The notes: generated by a model from the sequence alone, not told the origin. Counted from the first letter of the stretch, positions 10,750 to 22,810 are shown. The stretch: 64,000 bases of DNA from Adiantum capillus-veneris (GCA_014529385.2 CM043958.1:137931043-137995042); one strand, 5' to 3'. Program-made: numbers and translations.

Positions 10750-12000
10750 AATGTGTCTATGCAAGGTAATGTGGCCCTATTATGCTAATGGAAGAGATGC
10801 ATGGGGCAACATTATGTAACATTACGATGTGAAAGATGTGTATATTGAATTGATTATTCAGTGGCTTTTGTTGTCGAGGCTCCATCTAGAATACAATATC
10901 CAATTAAAATATTTTGAAGATGGCAAGCATGATCCTTGATGGTTGGTTTGGTGAGTACCGCTAGCTGGATGTTTTTGGTGCTTTGGTTTTTTCTTTTGGG
11001 CACCCATATGTACTTTGGTTGTGGAGACGGTGAAGGTGAATTTCACGGTGGTTTCTTTGGTCTCCATTGCCATATTAGTTTGGGATTTTGTGGCTTGTTA
11101 TCTGATTTGCACATGGGGATCCATTTATACTTGGGTTGGCTTGGTACAGAGTTTGTTCATGGTTTGGGCTACCCCTTCCAAGTATAACTTTATGGAGGGT
11201 TGCAAGATGTTTCTGATTTGTGTTTCTTTGAGATGAAAGGCACCTATGGAATGTTTGGCTTTTGTAACCATACCTGCTTTGGCTTGTCTGCTGCCATGAT
11301 TGACTTCTTTACCCAGACTTTCCTGATTGGATTTCCATGGGGTGGATGAGAATATTTAGGCTGTTGTTTGGTTATAATGGATTGCACATCCCAAATATGA
11401 TCAGTTTGTGCCAGGGGAGTGACCTAGGAGGTGCCATTAAGGTTGACCTTTATGGTCTCCTCCTGCCAATCTAGAACTGCTTTGTATATGTGCATTCGTA
11501 AGACACCCAAGATTACATGGAATTAGTGTGGTTAGTGATGGCCATTGATGTTGATTGAGACATTGGCTTGACCTAAGTTGACCTCATTCCTTTGTTTGCT
11601 GCTCTAAGATCTATCTGGAGTGGGGTCAATTGTACATCTTACATTTTTAGGTGTGTCAAATACTTCATGGCATTGACTCACACTCTAGTATCAATAAGTG
11701 GTCTCTCATGTGATCCATCTACCAAATAAGACATATTTAGGAATTGTGGGAAAAATTCACAAAAATGGGACAATTCTTCTCCTCTAGTTCAAGGGCTAAA
11801 CCCCATGCTTCTAAGGGTGGTTTCAGATTGCATGGGAAAAGGTTCCGTGCAGGGTCATTCTTTTGACATGGAGATAAGTGCTTCAAGGAGCGCCATTTCT
11901 TTCTAGACCTACCGCAAACTTGGGTACCCTCAACCCGTGAAACAAGACTATGTCCAAGGCCTTTGTTAGCTAAAAATGTGCATGGTTGTTGATCTCGTTA
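10750..12000 (-). pseudogene. retroelement protease and linker relic
   Basis: Minus-strand reading shows a retropepsin-like segment (YLVDGSHERPLIDTRV at about 11680-11730, with D-T-R where D-T/S-G is expected), then a downstream strand (VILGVLRMHIYKAVLDWQ, about 11480). A Lys/Thr/His-rich linker follows (STTKVHMGAQKKKPKHQK, about 10980). The 10745-10790 end (aatgtgtctatgcaagg ... ggccctattatgc) is similar to 26205-26240, at the matching end of the gag-protease element at 26.1-31 kb, so both belong to related families. Multiple stops and frameshifts are present, and no reverse transcriptase is recognisable. Confidence 0.55.
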
Positions 12001-12056
12001 TCTGTAGCTTTTGAGAGCAGTTATGTAGCCACATTCTTGCTTGACAACGCTGGACA

Positions 12057-12920
12057 ATGTGAAGTTTGAACTAACCCTAATACTTGCTCTTTCAAACTTG
12101 AGGCTGATCCCTTTCAAAAAATAAACACGATATTAAAAAGCTTGACCTGGCTGGCATGCAGTGTACGTCAATGTGAAGTTTGAACCTGCCTTAAGGCTTG
12201 CTCGCCCAAGCCCTTTCCAAAAAAAGCCTATGTGAGTTGTAGTGATAAAGATTGAACTGACATGTAACACAGGGCAATGTGAAGTTTGAACCTGCCCTAA
12301 GGCTTGCTTGTTCGAACTTGAGGTCGAGCCCTTTCAAAAAATAAGCACAATATTAGAAATCTTGACCTGGCATGCAACGTAGGGCAATGTGAATTTTGAA
12401 CCTGCCCTAAGGCCCATGTCACATGAGGGCGACGGACAGAGCCTCCGTGGCTCAGGTACTTTTTGGTCAAGAAAACACCATGTCCATCATAGCAGTCACA
12501 CGAGGCGGTCGCCTTTTCAACAAAACTTGACGAGTTCTGTGCGCAGCTGCACTTTGATTGGTTGTTGTGTAGGATGAGTGGGGCTGGGCATCATAGACCC
12601 CTCAGACCCAAATCTTGGTAGCACACCGATGACATGGCTTCCAGCTCTCCAGAAGGGAAGCTTGTCCACCGCTTCGTGTGACAGACAATGAGGAAGGCGG
12701 AATGCAAGATTGGTCCAGCTCACTGCGGTGCATGACCGAATACGTCTCACAGAGGCCTAAGGTTTGCTTGTTCGAACTTGAAGACGAGCCCTTTCAACAA
12801 AAAGCCTGTGTGAATTGTAGTGAAGAAGCTTGAGCTGGAATGCAACATGAAGTTTGAACGCTTGCTTGTTCGAACTTGAGGCCGAGACCTTTCAAAAAAT
12901 AAACATGATATTAGAAATGC
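12057..12920. repeat. tandem repeat array, ~106-114-bp units with alternating variants
   Basis: Units begin atgtgaagtttgaacctgcc at 12057, 12171, 12277 and 12387; two more partial units lie at 12757-12846 and 12847-12920. Two variants alternate: type A contains caaaaaataaacacgatatta, type B contains gcctatgtgagttgtagtga. This gives a higher-order period of about 220 bp. A foreign block interrupts the array at 12413-12755. No coding potential is seen. Confidence 0.85.
12413..12755. mobile_element. 343-bp insertion within the tandem array
   Basis: The block sits inside one repeat unit and is flanked by a cctaagg duplication (12406-12412 and 12756-12762), consistent with a target-site duplication of about 7 bp. 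Its base composition is more GC-rich than the array. A short minus-strand frame crosses it, but I cannot assign a protein. Terminal inverted repeats are not convincing, so the element type is undetermined. Confidence 0.5.
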
Positions 12921-14049
12921 ATAAAGGTCAAGGCATATGGAAACGTGGCTCCTGTTCATGAAGGTATCACTTATTGTTCACCCTTGTGTCCCATGCTAAG
13001 AGAAGCTTGTTAGTACACTGAGAGGGATCACAGGAGCTTGGATGTGAAGGTGCACACCAATTGTTTGAGGGTAATCACAGATTGGAACATCCGCAAGCTC
13101 TTTCAAAGATTGGATCCTCTGCGAGATCTTTCATGGATCTTCTCACAAAGAAGCCTCTCATGCCGAGAGCTCTCATAGACGTGCAACCTTATGCATAGGA
13201 GTTTGAACATGGCGCATGAGGGAATTACAGGGGGAGAGGTCTGGCAGCTATACCTCAGGCAGGTTGGAGCGGGCCTAACGAGTCCTTTCTCCACCATCTG
13301 GACTGCAAAGCCAGCCAACCTGCACATAGGAATCTGGCATGAGTGTAGTCACCATGGTGCAGGAAAGTGTCGCAGTCAAAGATTAAGGCTGGCAGCAGGG
13401 CCTTGCATGTCGGCAAGCAACGAAGCAACAGGAGGTGCCTGCAAAGGCATCCACTTATCTCGTCTTCCACGACCTTCACTGCAAATCCAGCCTACTGCAG
13501 CCCTCGTCATCAGCAACTTCAATAGAATGTACAATACTATATTCTATACTACACTATGATCCAATAGATCTTTAAGGTCTCTTGGGATAGTGTCCTATGA
13601 CGTTAAAAATTATCCTTCTCTTCTTCTTCTACTGCCATTTCTATTATACAGTCTATACTATACTACAATCTGATCATGCTATAGAACACAAGAGCTTGGA
13701 TCGGAAGGTGTTCATAGATATAAGGCACACTAGCTTGAGGAAAATCATAGTATGAAGGCCACGTTTTGGACTCTTTGTGAATGGATCACACCAAGGGTTT
13801 GGTTTGCTGTCAATGTTTGACATGCATTCCATGCCCAGTGTCCAAGGCTTTGTGTCACACGCTCTCGCCTTGCTTCTTAGATAGCACACACAATTGGAAA
13901 GAAGCACAACTATCACGTCTTATCTTGAGCTTCTCACATGCCGGCATTCATATTAGGTGAGAGACCTTGTTTAATTTAGCAAATTACTTAAGAAACTAAT
14001 AATCTATTCCATATTTCCCTTTCTATATCTAGCAAGGATAGAGGTTCAT
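12921..14049. other. unassigned stretch with weak coding-like segments
   Basis: No gene is supported. Between 13190 and 13560 the sequence is less AT-rich and both strands have open frames of 70-120 codons, but none carries a recognisable motif. Two similar phrases about 190 bp apart (catctggactgcaaagccagcc at 13297 and cttcactgcaaatccagcc at about 13472) hint at an internal duplication. This could be a decayed gene fragment of unknown identity. Confidence 0.35.
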
Positions 14050-14440
14050 AGTTAAGTTCGAGCCTCTATTCCTTATTCTATTTGGTAGGGGTTTAGCCTT
14101 TACCATTTTTGTATCGAGCAAAGGAAGAGAAGTTCGAGGGTCCACGACTTTGTTTATTTGGTTCAAGTTTAGCCTCTAACATTTTTGTATCTAGCAAAGG
14201 AAGAGGCTCGAACTTTAGTTCGAGCCTCCATGACTTCTTTTATTTGGTAGAGGTTTATCTTGTACCATTTTTGTATCTAGCAACGGTAGAGGCTCAAACT
14301 TAAGTTCGAGCCTCCATGCCTTCTTCTACTTTGTAGGGGTTTATCTTCTATCATTTTTGTACCTAGCCATGGTAGAGGTTCTGAATCAAATTCAAGCCAA
14401 GTGCATGTGGAGGCTCGAACTTGAGTTTGAGCGTGCACAC
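14050..14440. repeat. ~85-bp tandem repeat with a palindromic core
   Basis: Four to five units follow the pattern ggtttatcttgtaccatttttgtatctagcaa, then a self-complementary block such as ggctcaaacttaagttcgagcc (14293-14314). Unit starts are near 14090, 14165, 14248 and 14333. The palindrome can form a hairpin with arms of about 10 bp in each unit. The region has no coding content. Confidence 0.8.
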
Positions 14441-15060
14441 CTTTTTCCACATACCATGATACAGGCTTAATATTTTTCAAAGTGCTTGTCATTTCCAAAA
14501 CATCTATGCTATGTAGCTTGGTTTCCATGTACAAATTCATGTTTCCACCTCTACCTGGAAACAAATGCATGCTTTTTTACCTCCAAAATGGCCACCAGTT
14601 TTAACAAATTCTCAACTTTATATCTAAAAAACTTGTTCAAAGAGGAGTTATAATAAGAGGTAACAAGCATCTAATTCCTTTCAATAGACCTCCAAGTACC
14701 CCAAATTGAACTCATTAACTAGCATCAAACTCCTTCTAGATGACCTCCAAGTGCCCTAAAGTTCTCATTATATTATGACTAGAGCAGAGTTCATGACAAT
14801 ATTTGGAGAATATTATTAAGTGATGAGCTTCTTTAAATAGCTTAAGTTTATCAAAATGAAGGTGGTATTTGGAAAAAGGGAATTCGATTGAGTGTGCCCA
14901 CAAAAAGATGATAGATCAAACTACACAAAAATATTGAGTTTTCAAGCAGCATTTTAAAAAATGGGACTTGAATTATTCCCAAAATTCCTAAATATGTCTT
15001 ACATGTATACAAATGCTTACATCCATACCTCCAAGCCAATTTTATTCTCTCTGAATGTCT
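14441..15060. other. non-coding spacer
   Basis: No gene is supported. A near-duplicate phrase (cctccaagtaccccaaattgaactcatt at about 14688 and cctccaagtgccctaaagttctcatt at about 14742) is the only internal structure I see. The right edge borders the end of the antisense gypsy pol and may contain its 3' untranslated part or LTR. Confidence 0.35.
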
Positions 15061-15435
15061 TCAATAGGAGGAGATGGGTGTTGCTAGTTGTTGAATTTGG
15101 TATGTGGCTTTTCGTTCCCCGTGCTTTAAAATTTGCAACTTCGCTTCCTCATGAGCTCTTTCTTGAATGGATTCAGCGTTTTGCTTCCGTTTTTTGGCTT
15201 GATGAATCTTTTCCAACATTTTAGTGGTTATTGGTAGATGGTATTTCTTCAACATGCAACCACTAATCGAGTTAGGCATTTCGTCTCCCTCTAATGTTGC
15301 AAGTTTTATGGCGCCACTAGATGATATGTTGCTAATCATAAACGGACTATTATCTTGTTTTTTCAGATTTTTGGATTGTTGTTTTAAGGTGTAGACTAAT
15401 TTATAGTCACCCTTTTGAAACTTCTTGTTGATCAC
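15061..15435 (-). pseudogene. gypsy integrase C-terminal domain
   Basis: A 124-codon minus-strand frame encodes KGDYKLVYTLKQQSKNLKKQ, then SSSGAIKLATLEGDEMPNSI and SGCMLKKYHLPITTKMLEKI. This is the SH3-like DNA-binding C-terminus of a plant gypsy integrase, with the typical LKKYHEPLT-type ending. It sits downstream of the integrase core relic in the correct order. It is detached from the core by stops and an intervening degenerate segment. Such domains bind LTR ends non-specifically during integration. Confidence 0.75.
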
Positions 15436-15539
15436 ATGTCATGGAGCTCGTTCATGTGCCATTTTTGTGCATAGAGGACAACGACAACTCGTACATGCAA
15501 TTTATCTAGCTTCTCTATCTAGTTTATTCATCTAGAGAA

Positions 15540-16300
15540 TTCATGTCCTATCCACTTTAATTTCTTGGCTACTCATAGGGTAGGAATCGATAATTCCATA
15601 GGTAGTATGACATTGCTCCCAAGCACCATATTGAAAGGTGTTGTTTTGAGTGCTATTTTGTAAGCAACTCGATATGCTCAAAGAGATGAATATAACTTTT
15701 GTTCCTAGTTTTCTCTCTTGATTCATCCACTACTTTGATGAGCACTGTGCATAGAGCTTTGTTTGTGCTCTCTGCTTATCCATTCACTAGAGGGTGATAT
15801 GGCATTGATTTACAATGAATCACCACCATGACTTCCTTCAACAAGAATTCAATCATTTCATTTATGAAGTGAGTCTCTGATCTATCACTCACTATTTCAA
15901 TCAGTAGCCCATATCTTGTAAATACATCTCCATACAAGAACTGTGCTATTGTTCTTGCATTTTCTTTTTGTTGATTTGTCATCTAACCATTTTCTTAGAT
16001 AATCTATGGCCACAATGATATATTGAGCCTACGCTATATATGCAGGAGGTGTGATAGGTCCAACAAAGTTTATCCCCCATTTGACAAAAGCCCTTGCTCC
16101 CATCATAGGTCGTAATGGAATTTTGTCTCACCTCATCAGTGCTTTGGTATGTTGGCAGTCATCACAACTTTTCACAAACATTTTTACATTTGTGAACAAG
16201 GTTGGCCACCAAATTCCTGCAATAAGTATTGATTTTGCAATTTTATATGCAAAAAAGTGTTTGCCTACCTGTTCGGAATGAGCTTGCTCAAAATTGGTAT
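15540..16300 (-). pseudogene. gypsy integrase zinc-binding and catalytic core relic
   Basis: Minus-strand reading from about 16290: HHCC zinc-binding region (AHSEQVGKHFF ... SCDDCQ), then the core with IIVAIDYLRKW, followed by FLYGDVFTRYGLLIEIVSDR, FINEMIEFLL and PYHPLVNG. The Asp in AIDYL and in VSDR are visible. The frame is broken at several points. The second copy at 39573-40840 covers the same region. The window order integrase, RNase H, RT (left to right) fits an antisense gypsy pol. Confidence 0.8.
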
Positions 16301-16850
16301 ATATTCACTTTTCATGGTACATATTTGAAAATGATTATCCATTCCTTGCTTGTAGAGGTGGTCCTCAATTATCGTGTAGCCATCTGCTTCATCCTGAATG
16401 AATCTTATCTTGAATTTACTCATCCCTTCTGGAAACACACCTTTTTTTCAAGTAATCCACAATATATGAACTCCACTTGGGTGAAACTACTACTCGGAAT
16501 AATGTTTCATGTTATACTGGTGCTTGGTTTTCACAATTGTAACATGAGCTAATATAGTCATGGACACTTCATTGCATATTAGGATAGTACACATCAAGTC
16601 TCATCAATAGCTGAAATGTTTATGCTTTCCCATTGTCAATCATGTTGGTTGCACATGAGCTTGTCTCAAGTACACATTATGTTTGGTTGGATAATAGTCC
16701 ATCATTACCTTGCTTATATAGTCTTCCAGCTATTAGAACTAGTGTTTGTATCTTCTCAAAGTCTAATGACTTCCTCTCAATCTACAATGGACCAATGGTG
16801 AGCAAAGATATGACATGCTTGCTCCACCTTAGTACCATTTAGATATTGAA
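16301..16850 (-). pseudogene. degenerate pol linker between RNase H and integrase
   Basis: No continuous frame remains, but the DNA is closely similar to 39960-40460, inside the second copy of this gypsy region. It is therefore decayed pol rather than unique DNA. Plus-strand open frames here are antisense shadows of pol. Confidence 0.6.
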
Positions 16851-17640
16851 TAGATAAGAGTCTGACAGGTCATTGTCAACACCCTTTGGTGCTTCCCCAT
16901 GAGTCAATCTAGACAAATGGTAAGCCCTATGATGCATAGTCCCTTTCTTGACTACCACAATGAAATCAAACTCAAGCAATATGATAAACCCCATCAAACA
17001 ATGTATCCAATATTGCATGGTTTGTTCACCAGGTATAATAGTGCTTGATGATCCAAAAAGAATACAAATTTATTTCAGAGAAGGTAGTGTCTAATTTTTT
17101 TTAGTGTATTGACCACTCCTAATCCTTCTCTTTTTGTGTCGTGGCATGTAAGTTTTTTTCAAAATTTTAAGCTATCGGTAGGAGTGATTGATGGGAAAAT
17201 CCATGTTGTTATCTCTAGGCTGTGCGAATGTGCATTTGATTGCATATGCTGATGCATTGACATGGACATGAAACATCTTATTCCAATGAAAAGCCTTCAA
17301 AATTGGAGCAAAAATCAATATGTGCTTCAATTGCCGAAATGCTTCTTTACACTCATAGGTCCACTCAAACTTATGCCATTCTTAGACACAATGTACCCTA
17401 AAATCTTTGTCTGTCTTATTATAAAGACACATTTCTCCAGATTTAAGCGTACAATAAGTCTGGCATTTCTCAACGATCTTTTACAAAAGCTGTATGTGTT
17501 TGTTTCTCAGGAAACAATGCACGCACAAGTCATATCCATGTAGATTTCTAAGAATTGTCTTAGATACTCTTTAAACACATAACTCATCAACCTTTGGAAT
17601 GTGGTGGGTGCATTGGTTAAGCCAAATGGCATTACTATTG
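16851..17640 (-). pseudogene. gypsy reverse transcriptase C-terminal half and RNase H
   Basis: The minus strand reads [16 protein letters not shown] at about 17595-17637, the diagnostic RT motif. It continues to an RNase H region containing the phrase for DHQALLYLVNKP (about 17015-17050) and a segment matching EFDFTMVVKKGTTHHRVDHL in the other copy (40.6 kb). Frames are broken repeatedly. The RT stops dead just before MPFGL because of a ~2.6 kb insertion. The N-terminal half resumes at 20233. Confidence 0.78.
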
Positions 17641-20232
17641 AGGCGGTCCGGGGCGGCCAACAAGAAGATTGGCCTCTAAACACCCTTCGAGGCTCCCGTG
17701 CTGCTCAATTGGGGCTGGGGCAAGCACAATTAGAGACAACAACAACCCACAGCCCAAAACCAAACAAGAAAAGGGGCACCACCTAGTTGTAGATGCAAAC
17801 TAGGACGCACGTGATATCTCCTTGTACTCAAACGCACAAAGAGAGGGGAATGCAAGATAGCCACACACACCAAACGCAAACATTCACCATGCCAGAGAGA
17901 GGTAAAGCGCACAAATCAACTTGAGCAACTCAGTCTTATCCTTAAAGACTAGATCCACACAAAGCTTGATGAGAAATAGAGAGACAACACAAAACTTGAC
18001 CTTGTTGCCAATACACAAATTGTCTTAGGGTCACGGGAGCCCTCTCACCGAGCACCCTATTACAATTGAAAGTTTTGGCAAACAATTCAACAAGCCCTCA
18101 AACCACCAAGCATGAAATGGCACAACAAACTTCAAGGACAATATACCTTCAACCACCTGATGATCCAACTTATCAAGTCAATTTGGAGAGAAGAGTCGTA
18201 GTTGCAGCATACAATTGCACCCAAAACTATGAATCTTATTTATGGACAAGAGTAGGCTACAAGTGTGATTCCAGAGTATAGTATCACTCCACTCCTCTAG
18301 ATGGCATAACTAACTTCAAGCTTCTCCATGCACCTATGTGTAATGATGGAATAGAGCACTCATGATGCACACACTCTACACAACTAGGCTTGAAGAGTGG
18401 TGTGTTATGTGTTGAGAATGGTGTGGTGTAGTGTGATCATGTGATGATTTACAAGGGAGAGAAGGGCTCTATTTATAGGTTTTAGAAGCCCCGATTTGGA
18501 TTAGGCCTAATCAAGTTTATTTGAAGGAATAAAAGATTATACATATTTTTATTTTTTTTAATGAGGGTGGGTCTTTCTTGTCCTTTGAGTCACATGGATG
18601 TGGGCTCAAGGGAAGAGAATTATTGAGGATGAAAGGAGAGAGGGATTGAGTGAATAATTTGGGAGTGCCTACTCTAGTAGAGGGTGCATTTTACAATAAG
18701 GTTAGTGGTTAGTAGTTAGTAATTATCACTAAAAAATATTTACAAAATCATTCACCAAATGGTGAGATATATGATGAGGAAAGTTAGAGAAGGGATGAGC
18801 TTGTAAAGAGAGGTTGAAGCTTTGGAGAAGTTGACATTCACCTCTTTACAGCACGGAAGAAGAAGCAGTCATCATGGCGAAGCAGCGCGTGTCGATGAAG
18901 CTATGTTATTTCAAACCTTGAAAAATTCATGATAAAAGCCTTCATTTGCAGAGGTTATCTTTGGATTTTTGCTGATTTTTTGAAGTTCTTTACAAAGTTG
19001 AAGAGAGTATGGTAATATGGACATATATGTAGAGAGAAAGGGGGACACATAGGGTGTAGAAATGGAGGATGAAGGCTATGGAGGTGTGAGAGATGTGGCA
19101 ATGGTGAAGAGGGTGAATTAGGACATGAGCGTTGCAGGTTTGGGAGTGGGAAGGAGAGGGAGGAGTGTGTGTGAAAGAGGAAAATGATAAAGTGGAAGAG
19201 TGAGTGTGGCTGCATAGCATGGGCAAACTGGGGTCCACCAATAAAATCATAACTCACAGCTCGTAGCTCAAACAAATATGAAAAAATTTGAGGTGAAAGT
19301 TCAGCTCACGAGCTACAACTTTTGTTTGTATGACCTTTTCAAATTCGGGGAGCATGTGATCTTTAAAAATTCAGCAAAACCGACTGTTTTTTCCACTGCA
19401 CAAGGTCCTTGTGAGGTCCTTCTTTGGATGATTCTTTTGAATACCTCCAAGAGTGAGCTCCCCATGGTGCATGCATGCATTCCACATACCCTTGACCTTA
19501 TTTGGTAGGTATATCATTGAAGATATTGTTGAGATCATGATATAAGTGAATAGTACAACTAAGAAAATCAAATATTGAGGGGTCTAAAAAAATATGTACA
19601 TGTCAAATATAAACAATATAGGTGGAAAAAATATAAAGGGGTCAAAATAAATCTCTCTCATTATAAGTCTACCATATTAAAAAGATGAATATTTTTGGTG
19701 GTCTAATTTATGAGAGTAATAGAGAATAGATGTAGGAAGGAAAAAATCACAATAGTGAAAAAATATACACATAAATAGAACTAGTTTGTTTGGATTTTTG
19801 TTGGGATGGAGTTACACCAAAAATAAAAGAAGCTTGCATGAAATTATTTTTATATGGAATACAGAGTATGCAAAATGGTAAGAAAAAATATGGTAATGGT
19901 GAGTCAATGTACATAGCATAAATAACACACCATAGGTAGAAATATTTAAATAAATACCAAAATAATTATGAAAAATCCTTTTATTTAGGCCCTATATACA
20001 ATGAAATATTTACACAAAAATGGGCCATTATATACTTATATTTTTAATATTTTTTTGGCTCAACTAGCCCAGTGACTAGCTAATTGAGGGTTTTTTAAGA
20101 AGATATGGGAAAAGTCCCCTAACTCACACACGCCTATGTACAGTGAAATGGTAGGCATAGCCATAGTGTTTGAGTGATTTGATAGGGTGCGGTAGCTTAC
20201 TATGGAAATTATGGAAAGCCGAAAAACGGCTA
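17637..20232. mobile_element. ~2.6-kb insertion splitting the gypsy reverse transcriptase
   Basis: The RT reading breaks between ...FFYIVI (20240) and MPFGLTNAP (17637), which are adjacent in intact elements. The left flank ends attactat and the right flank has atcactat, suggesting a short, slightly decayed target duplication. The insert starts gaggcggtccggggcggcc. It is AT-rich on its right half (19280-20200) and has no recognisable protein. Its class is unknown and its exact ends are uncertain by about 10 bp. Confidence 0.6.
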
Positions 20233-20840
20233 TCACTATGTAAAAAAATATGACTCGTTCTATTGAAAAGGCTATTTTATATTGATTCTTTGGCTTTACG
20301 ACAAGCTGCTTGTAGCCTAAAAAGACATCAAGAAAGCTGCAAGCTTCCTTGTCCACAACTCCTCAACCACATGATCAATAATCAGGAGGGGATAGTTATT
20401 TCTAATGGTGGCAACATTTACCTGCTTGAGATTACACAAACTCATAATTTTCTATTTTTCTTGGGCACTACCACAATCGGTGTGTCCAATCTCATAGATA
20501 AACTTTGCTTCCTTAAGGTTGTCTATCTCTTCTTTGATGTTTTTGGTGAACGTTTCATTGTATGTATAGGGATTATGTTTGTGAGGTTTTGCATCACTCT
20601 TAGGGGGTATCATATGTTGGAAAATGCTCAAATCAATTGCCTTAAGGTCTTTGTATGACCATGAAAACACATCTCTATACTATTTGAGAATAACAATTAA
20701 TAGCTGCTCTTCCTCCTTAGTGAGTCTTGTGGCAGTATATACCAGCTTTGGTTCTTCTCCTGGTTCAACCAAGTGAATTCATTTGGCATTTTCAAGTCCA
20801 TTATAGGATGTTCTTGGTTCCTTAAGTTCCCTCATTTATT
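20233..20840 (-). pseudogene. gypsy reverse transcriptase N-terminal half
   Basis: Minus-strand reading from about 20830: YNGLENAK, VEPGEEPKLVYTATRLTKEE, then DVFSWSYKDLKAID, PYTYNETFTKNIKEEIDNL and AKFIYEIGHTD. After a gap comes SFLDVFLGYKQLVVKPKNQY, the palm segment with the first catalytic Asp (FLDVF). Stops and at least one frameshift occur. The continuation (MPFGL...) lies beyond the insertion at 17637. Confidence 0.8.
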
Positions 20841-21149
20841 GTTAAACTACAATATTTTTGTCTTGTATTGTGTACTTTTTATAGTGAGAGGGGTTGACAA
20901 ATTTGTAGGTGTCAGATTCCTCACGATTTTCCATTTTTGTGGTCCAAAACTCTTTCAAGGTTTACTTCAGCTTTTGGTATTCATATTTTAACCCATTTTT
21001 TGTCATTTTTGTTGATGTTTTAGCTTTGTGACTTTGGATTTTCCTTTGCTTTATTTCTTTGGATTAGTCTTTGTAGAAGCTAGTTTCCCAGGTTTTTGTG
21101 TAATTTTTTTGCTCATACAGTCATTGCTCCAACTAGCATCAGATATGAC

Positions 21150-21435
21150 GGTGAAATCATGTTAACCTGTCATGCTTTTTCATGTCCCGGACAATGCTAA
21201 CTAGCACAATTTTGACATATGCTAACTAGTACAATAACTTGAGCTACATCTCCAAGATCTATGACATATGATATATCAATAGAAAGCACTTGAAACAAGG
21301 AATCCAAATGTAGAACCTCCGACAAATTTTGATATTATTTGTAAAAAATTTACCAGATGCCCAACTTTTGGAAGATGTGCTAACTTGAAACTGCTAACTA
21401 GCACAAAAAGCGCGACAAGTTAACATGCTTTCACC
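21150..21435. mobile_element. TIR element, ~286 bp (MITE copy 1)
   Basis: Begins GGTGAAATCATGTTAACC and ends with the inverted counterpart GTTAACATGCTTTCACC. Two related copies lie at 34278-34564 (opposite orientation) and 44484-44770 (same orientation). All share internal strings such as atgctaactagcac and gatatatcaatagaaagcac. It has no coding capacity, so it is a non-autonomous DNA transposon. A target duplication is not clear at this copy. It sits inside the decayed gypsy linker. Confidence 0.85.
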
Positions 21436-21449
21436 CACGAGATTTTGCT

Positions 21450-22810
21450 CATCAAAAGAGGCATAGGTTTAGCTTACATGCTTTTTTATTTTCTCACACT
21501 TTTTGTTTGATACCACTTTTTCCTTCTCAAATTTTTGTTGGGGAAATCATAGAAGAAACCCTTGTGCTGGTTCAATTTTGTTTTGTTTTCAGATCTACTT
21601 AATAGATCATCCTCGGTTTCAATCTTTAATTAATCGTCTCGCAAATCTTGAAACTCCATCACTTTTGTTGCTCATATTGCAGACAGAAACCTTGTCCACT
21701 ATGTGTTTGCATTCAACCGTTTCCTGGGTCCCTGTCTCCTCAGTTTCCAACCCCAATTCCAAGATAATACTCACCATTTGAAAGTTCACTATGTCAAAAC
21801 CCCCCATTGTCATAGAATTTTGTTGGGGTTATCTCGTTTGTGCACACATCTAGAGTTGCCATTATTAAATACCATCCAAAAGGTTCAAATAAATCTTATA
21901 GAAAAGGCTCTCAAATGTAGTCCTTATCCTCTACTGATCTCTCTAGGATGCAATCCTACTCTAGCATACCCAAAGGTCTTTCTACAAATCCATTTTCAAG
22001 CTATAATCATGCTACCAAATTTGCAATTTTTGATTGTTTCCCACAAGGCTTGTGTCCATGGCTCTTTCACTTCTAGAATGGGCATCAATCCTAATGACTT
22101 CGCATCTTCTATGCTGTTTGCCACTACCCTTGTTTCCAATATTTTTTTGACTTGAGGTCTCGCATGATCAATCAATTCATTTTTCTTGTGCTCACATTCC
22201 ATGTCCTTTTGATGTGTCATCACATCTAGGCTAGGGATATTTGTTTTTTTGGCTACATTAGAGCTTGAGCGGTCTCTATGAGCCGTTTGCACATTTCTAA
22301 TCTCTTTGTTTTGAATTCAGGATGTGGGTATGTCAATAATCTTTGATCCAAAGCTTGGTTTTTGGTCTTTATTATTGTCTCTTAGGTTTGCAACAGAGCC
22401 TCTAAGGGTTCTAGCAATTTGTCCACTACGATTGAACCTCCTAATGAAATTTTGAAAAACTCCGCTCTTTCTACCTTTTCCTTGTTTTCTTTTTTATGTT
22501 TAACATGTTCCCTAGTCTATTGCATCTCTTTCTTCAAGGAAATCTTTTGCTTTACCCTTTTAGCTTTCATTTTGTGTCTCTTCGCATTCCATGATTTTTT
22601 TGAGTCCTAATCGTTAAACTTTCAAACTCAGTTTGACCTGGCAAAACTTTGCCTTGTCCTCTATCATCATGTTTCTTGTGGCTTCTTGAGATTGAGCTCT
22701 AGTTACCACATTGATAGGAGTTGCTGGCTTGGTTTTAGGTTCACTTGAACAAGGCAAAACTCTAATGACATTCATCGTCACTTTTCCTTTGTTTTAAGGA
22801 TTCTTAAGGG
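21450..22810 (-). pseudogene. gypsy gag/linker relic upstream of the split RT
   Basis: Minus-strand reading gives protein-like, mostly charged text: GKVTMNVIRVLPCSSEPKTK near 22740-22790, then IPSLDVMTHQKDMECEHKKN, ARPQVKKILETRVVANSI and SLGLMPILEVKEPW (21996-22260), and LELGLETEETGTQE (about 21730). The first phrase resembles NVIRVQIVTRAQ in the CCHC region of the gag-protease element at 29.6 kb. I read this as the region between nucleocapsid and RT of the same gypsy family. No protease triad could be placed. Confidence 0.5.

Noticed and set aside
10936-11236. Gly/His/Leu-rich plus-strand ORFs of 73-83 codons
   Set aside because: Composition reflects GT-rich DNA; the minus strand fits a retroelement linker better.
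13191-13559. 122-codon plus-strand ORF and overlapping minus-strand ORFs
   Set aside because: No motif and inconsistent strand signal; I could not link it to PPR or retroelement proteins, so no gene was called.
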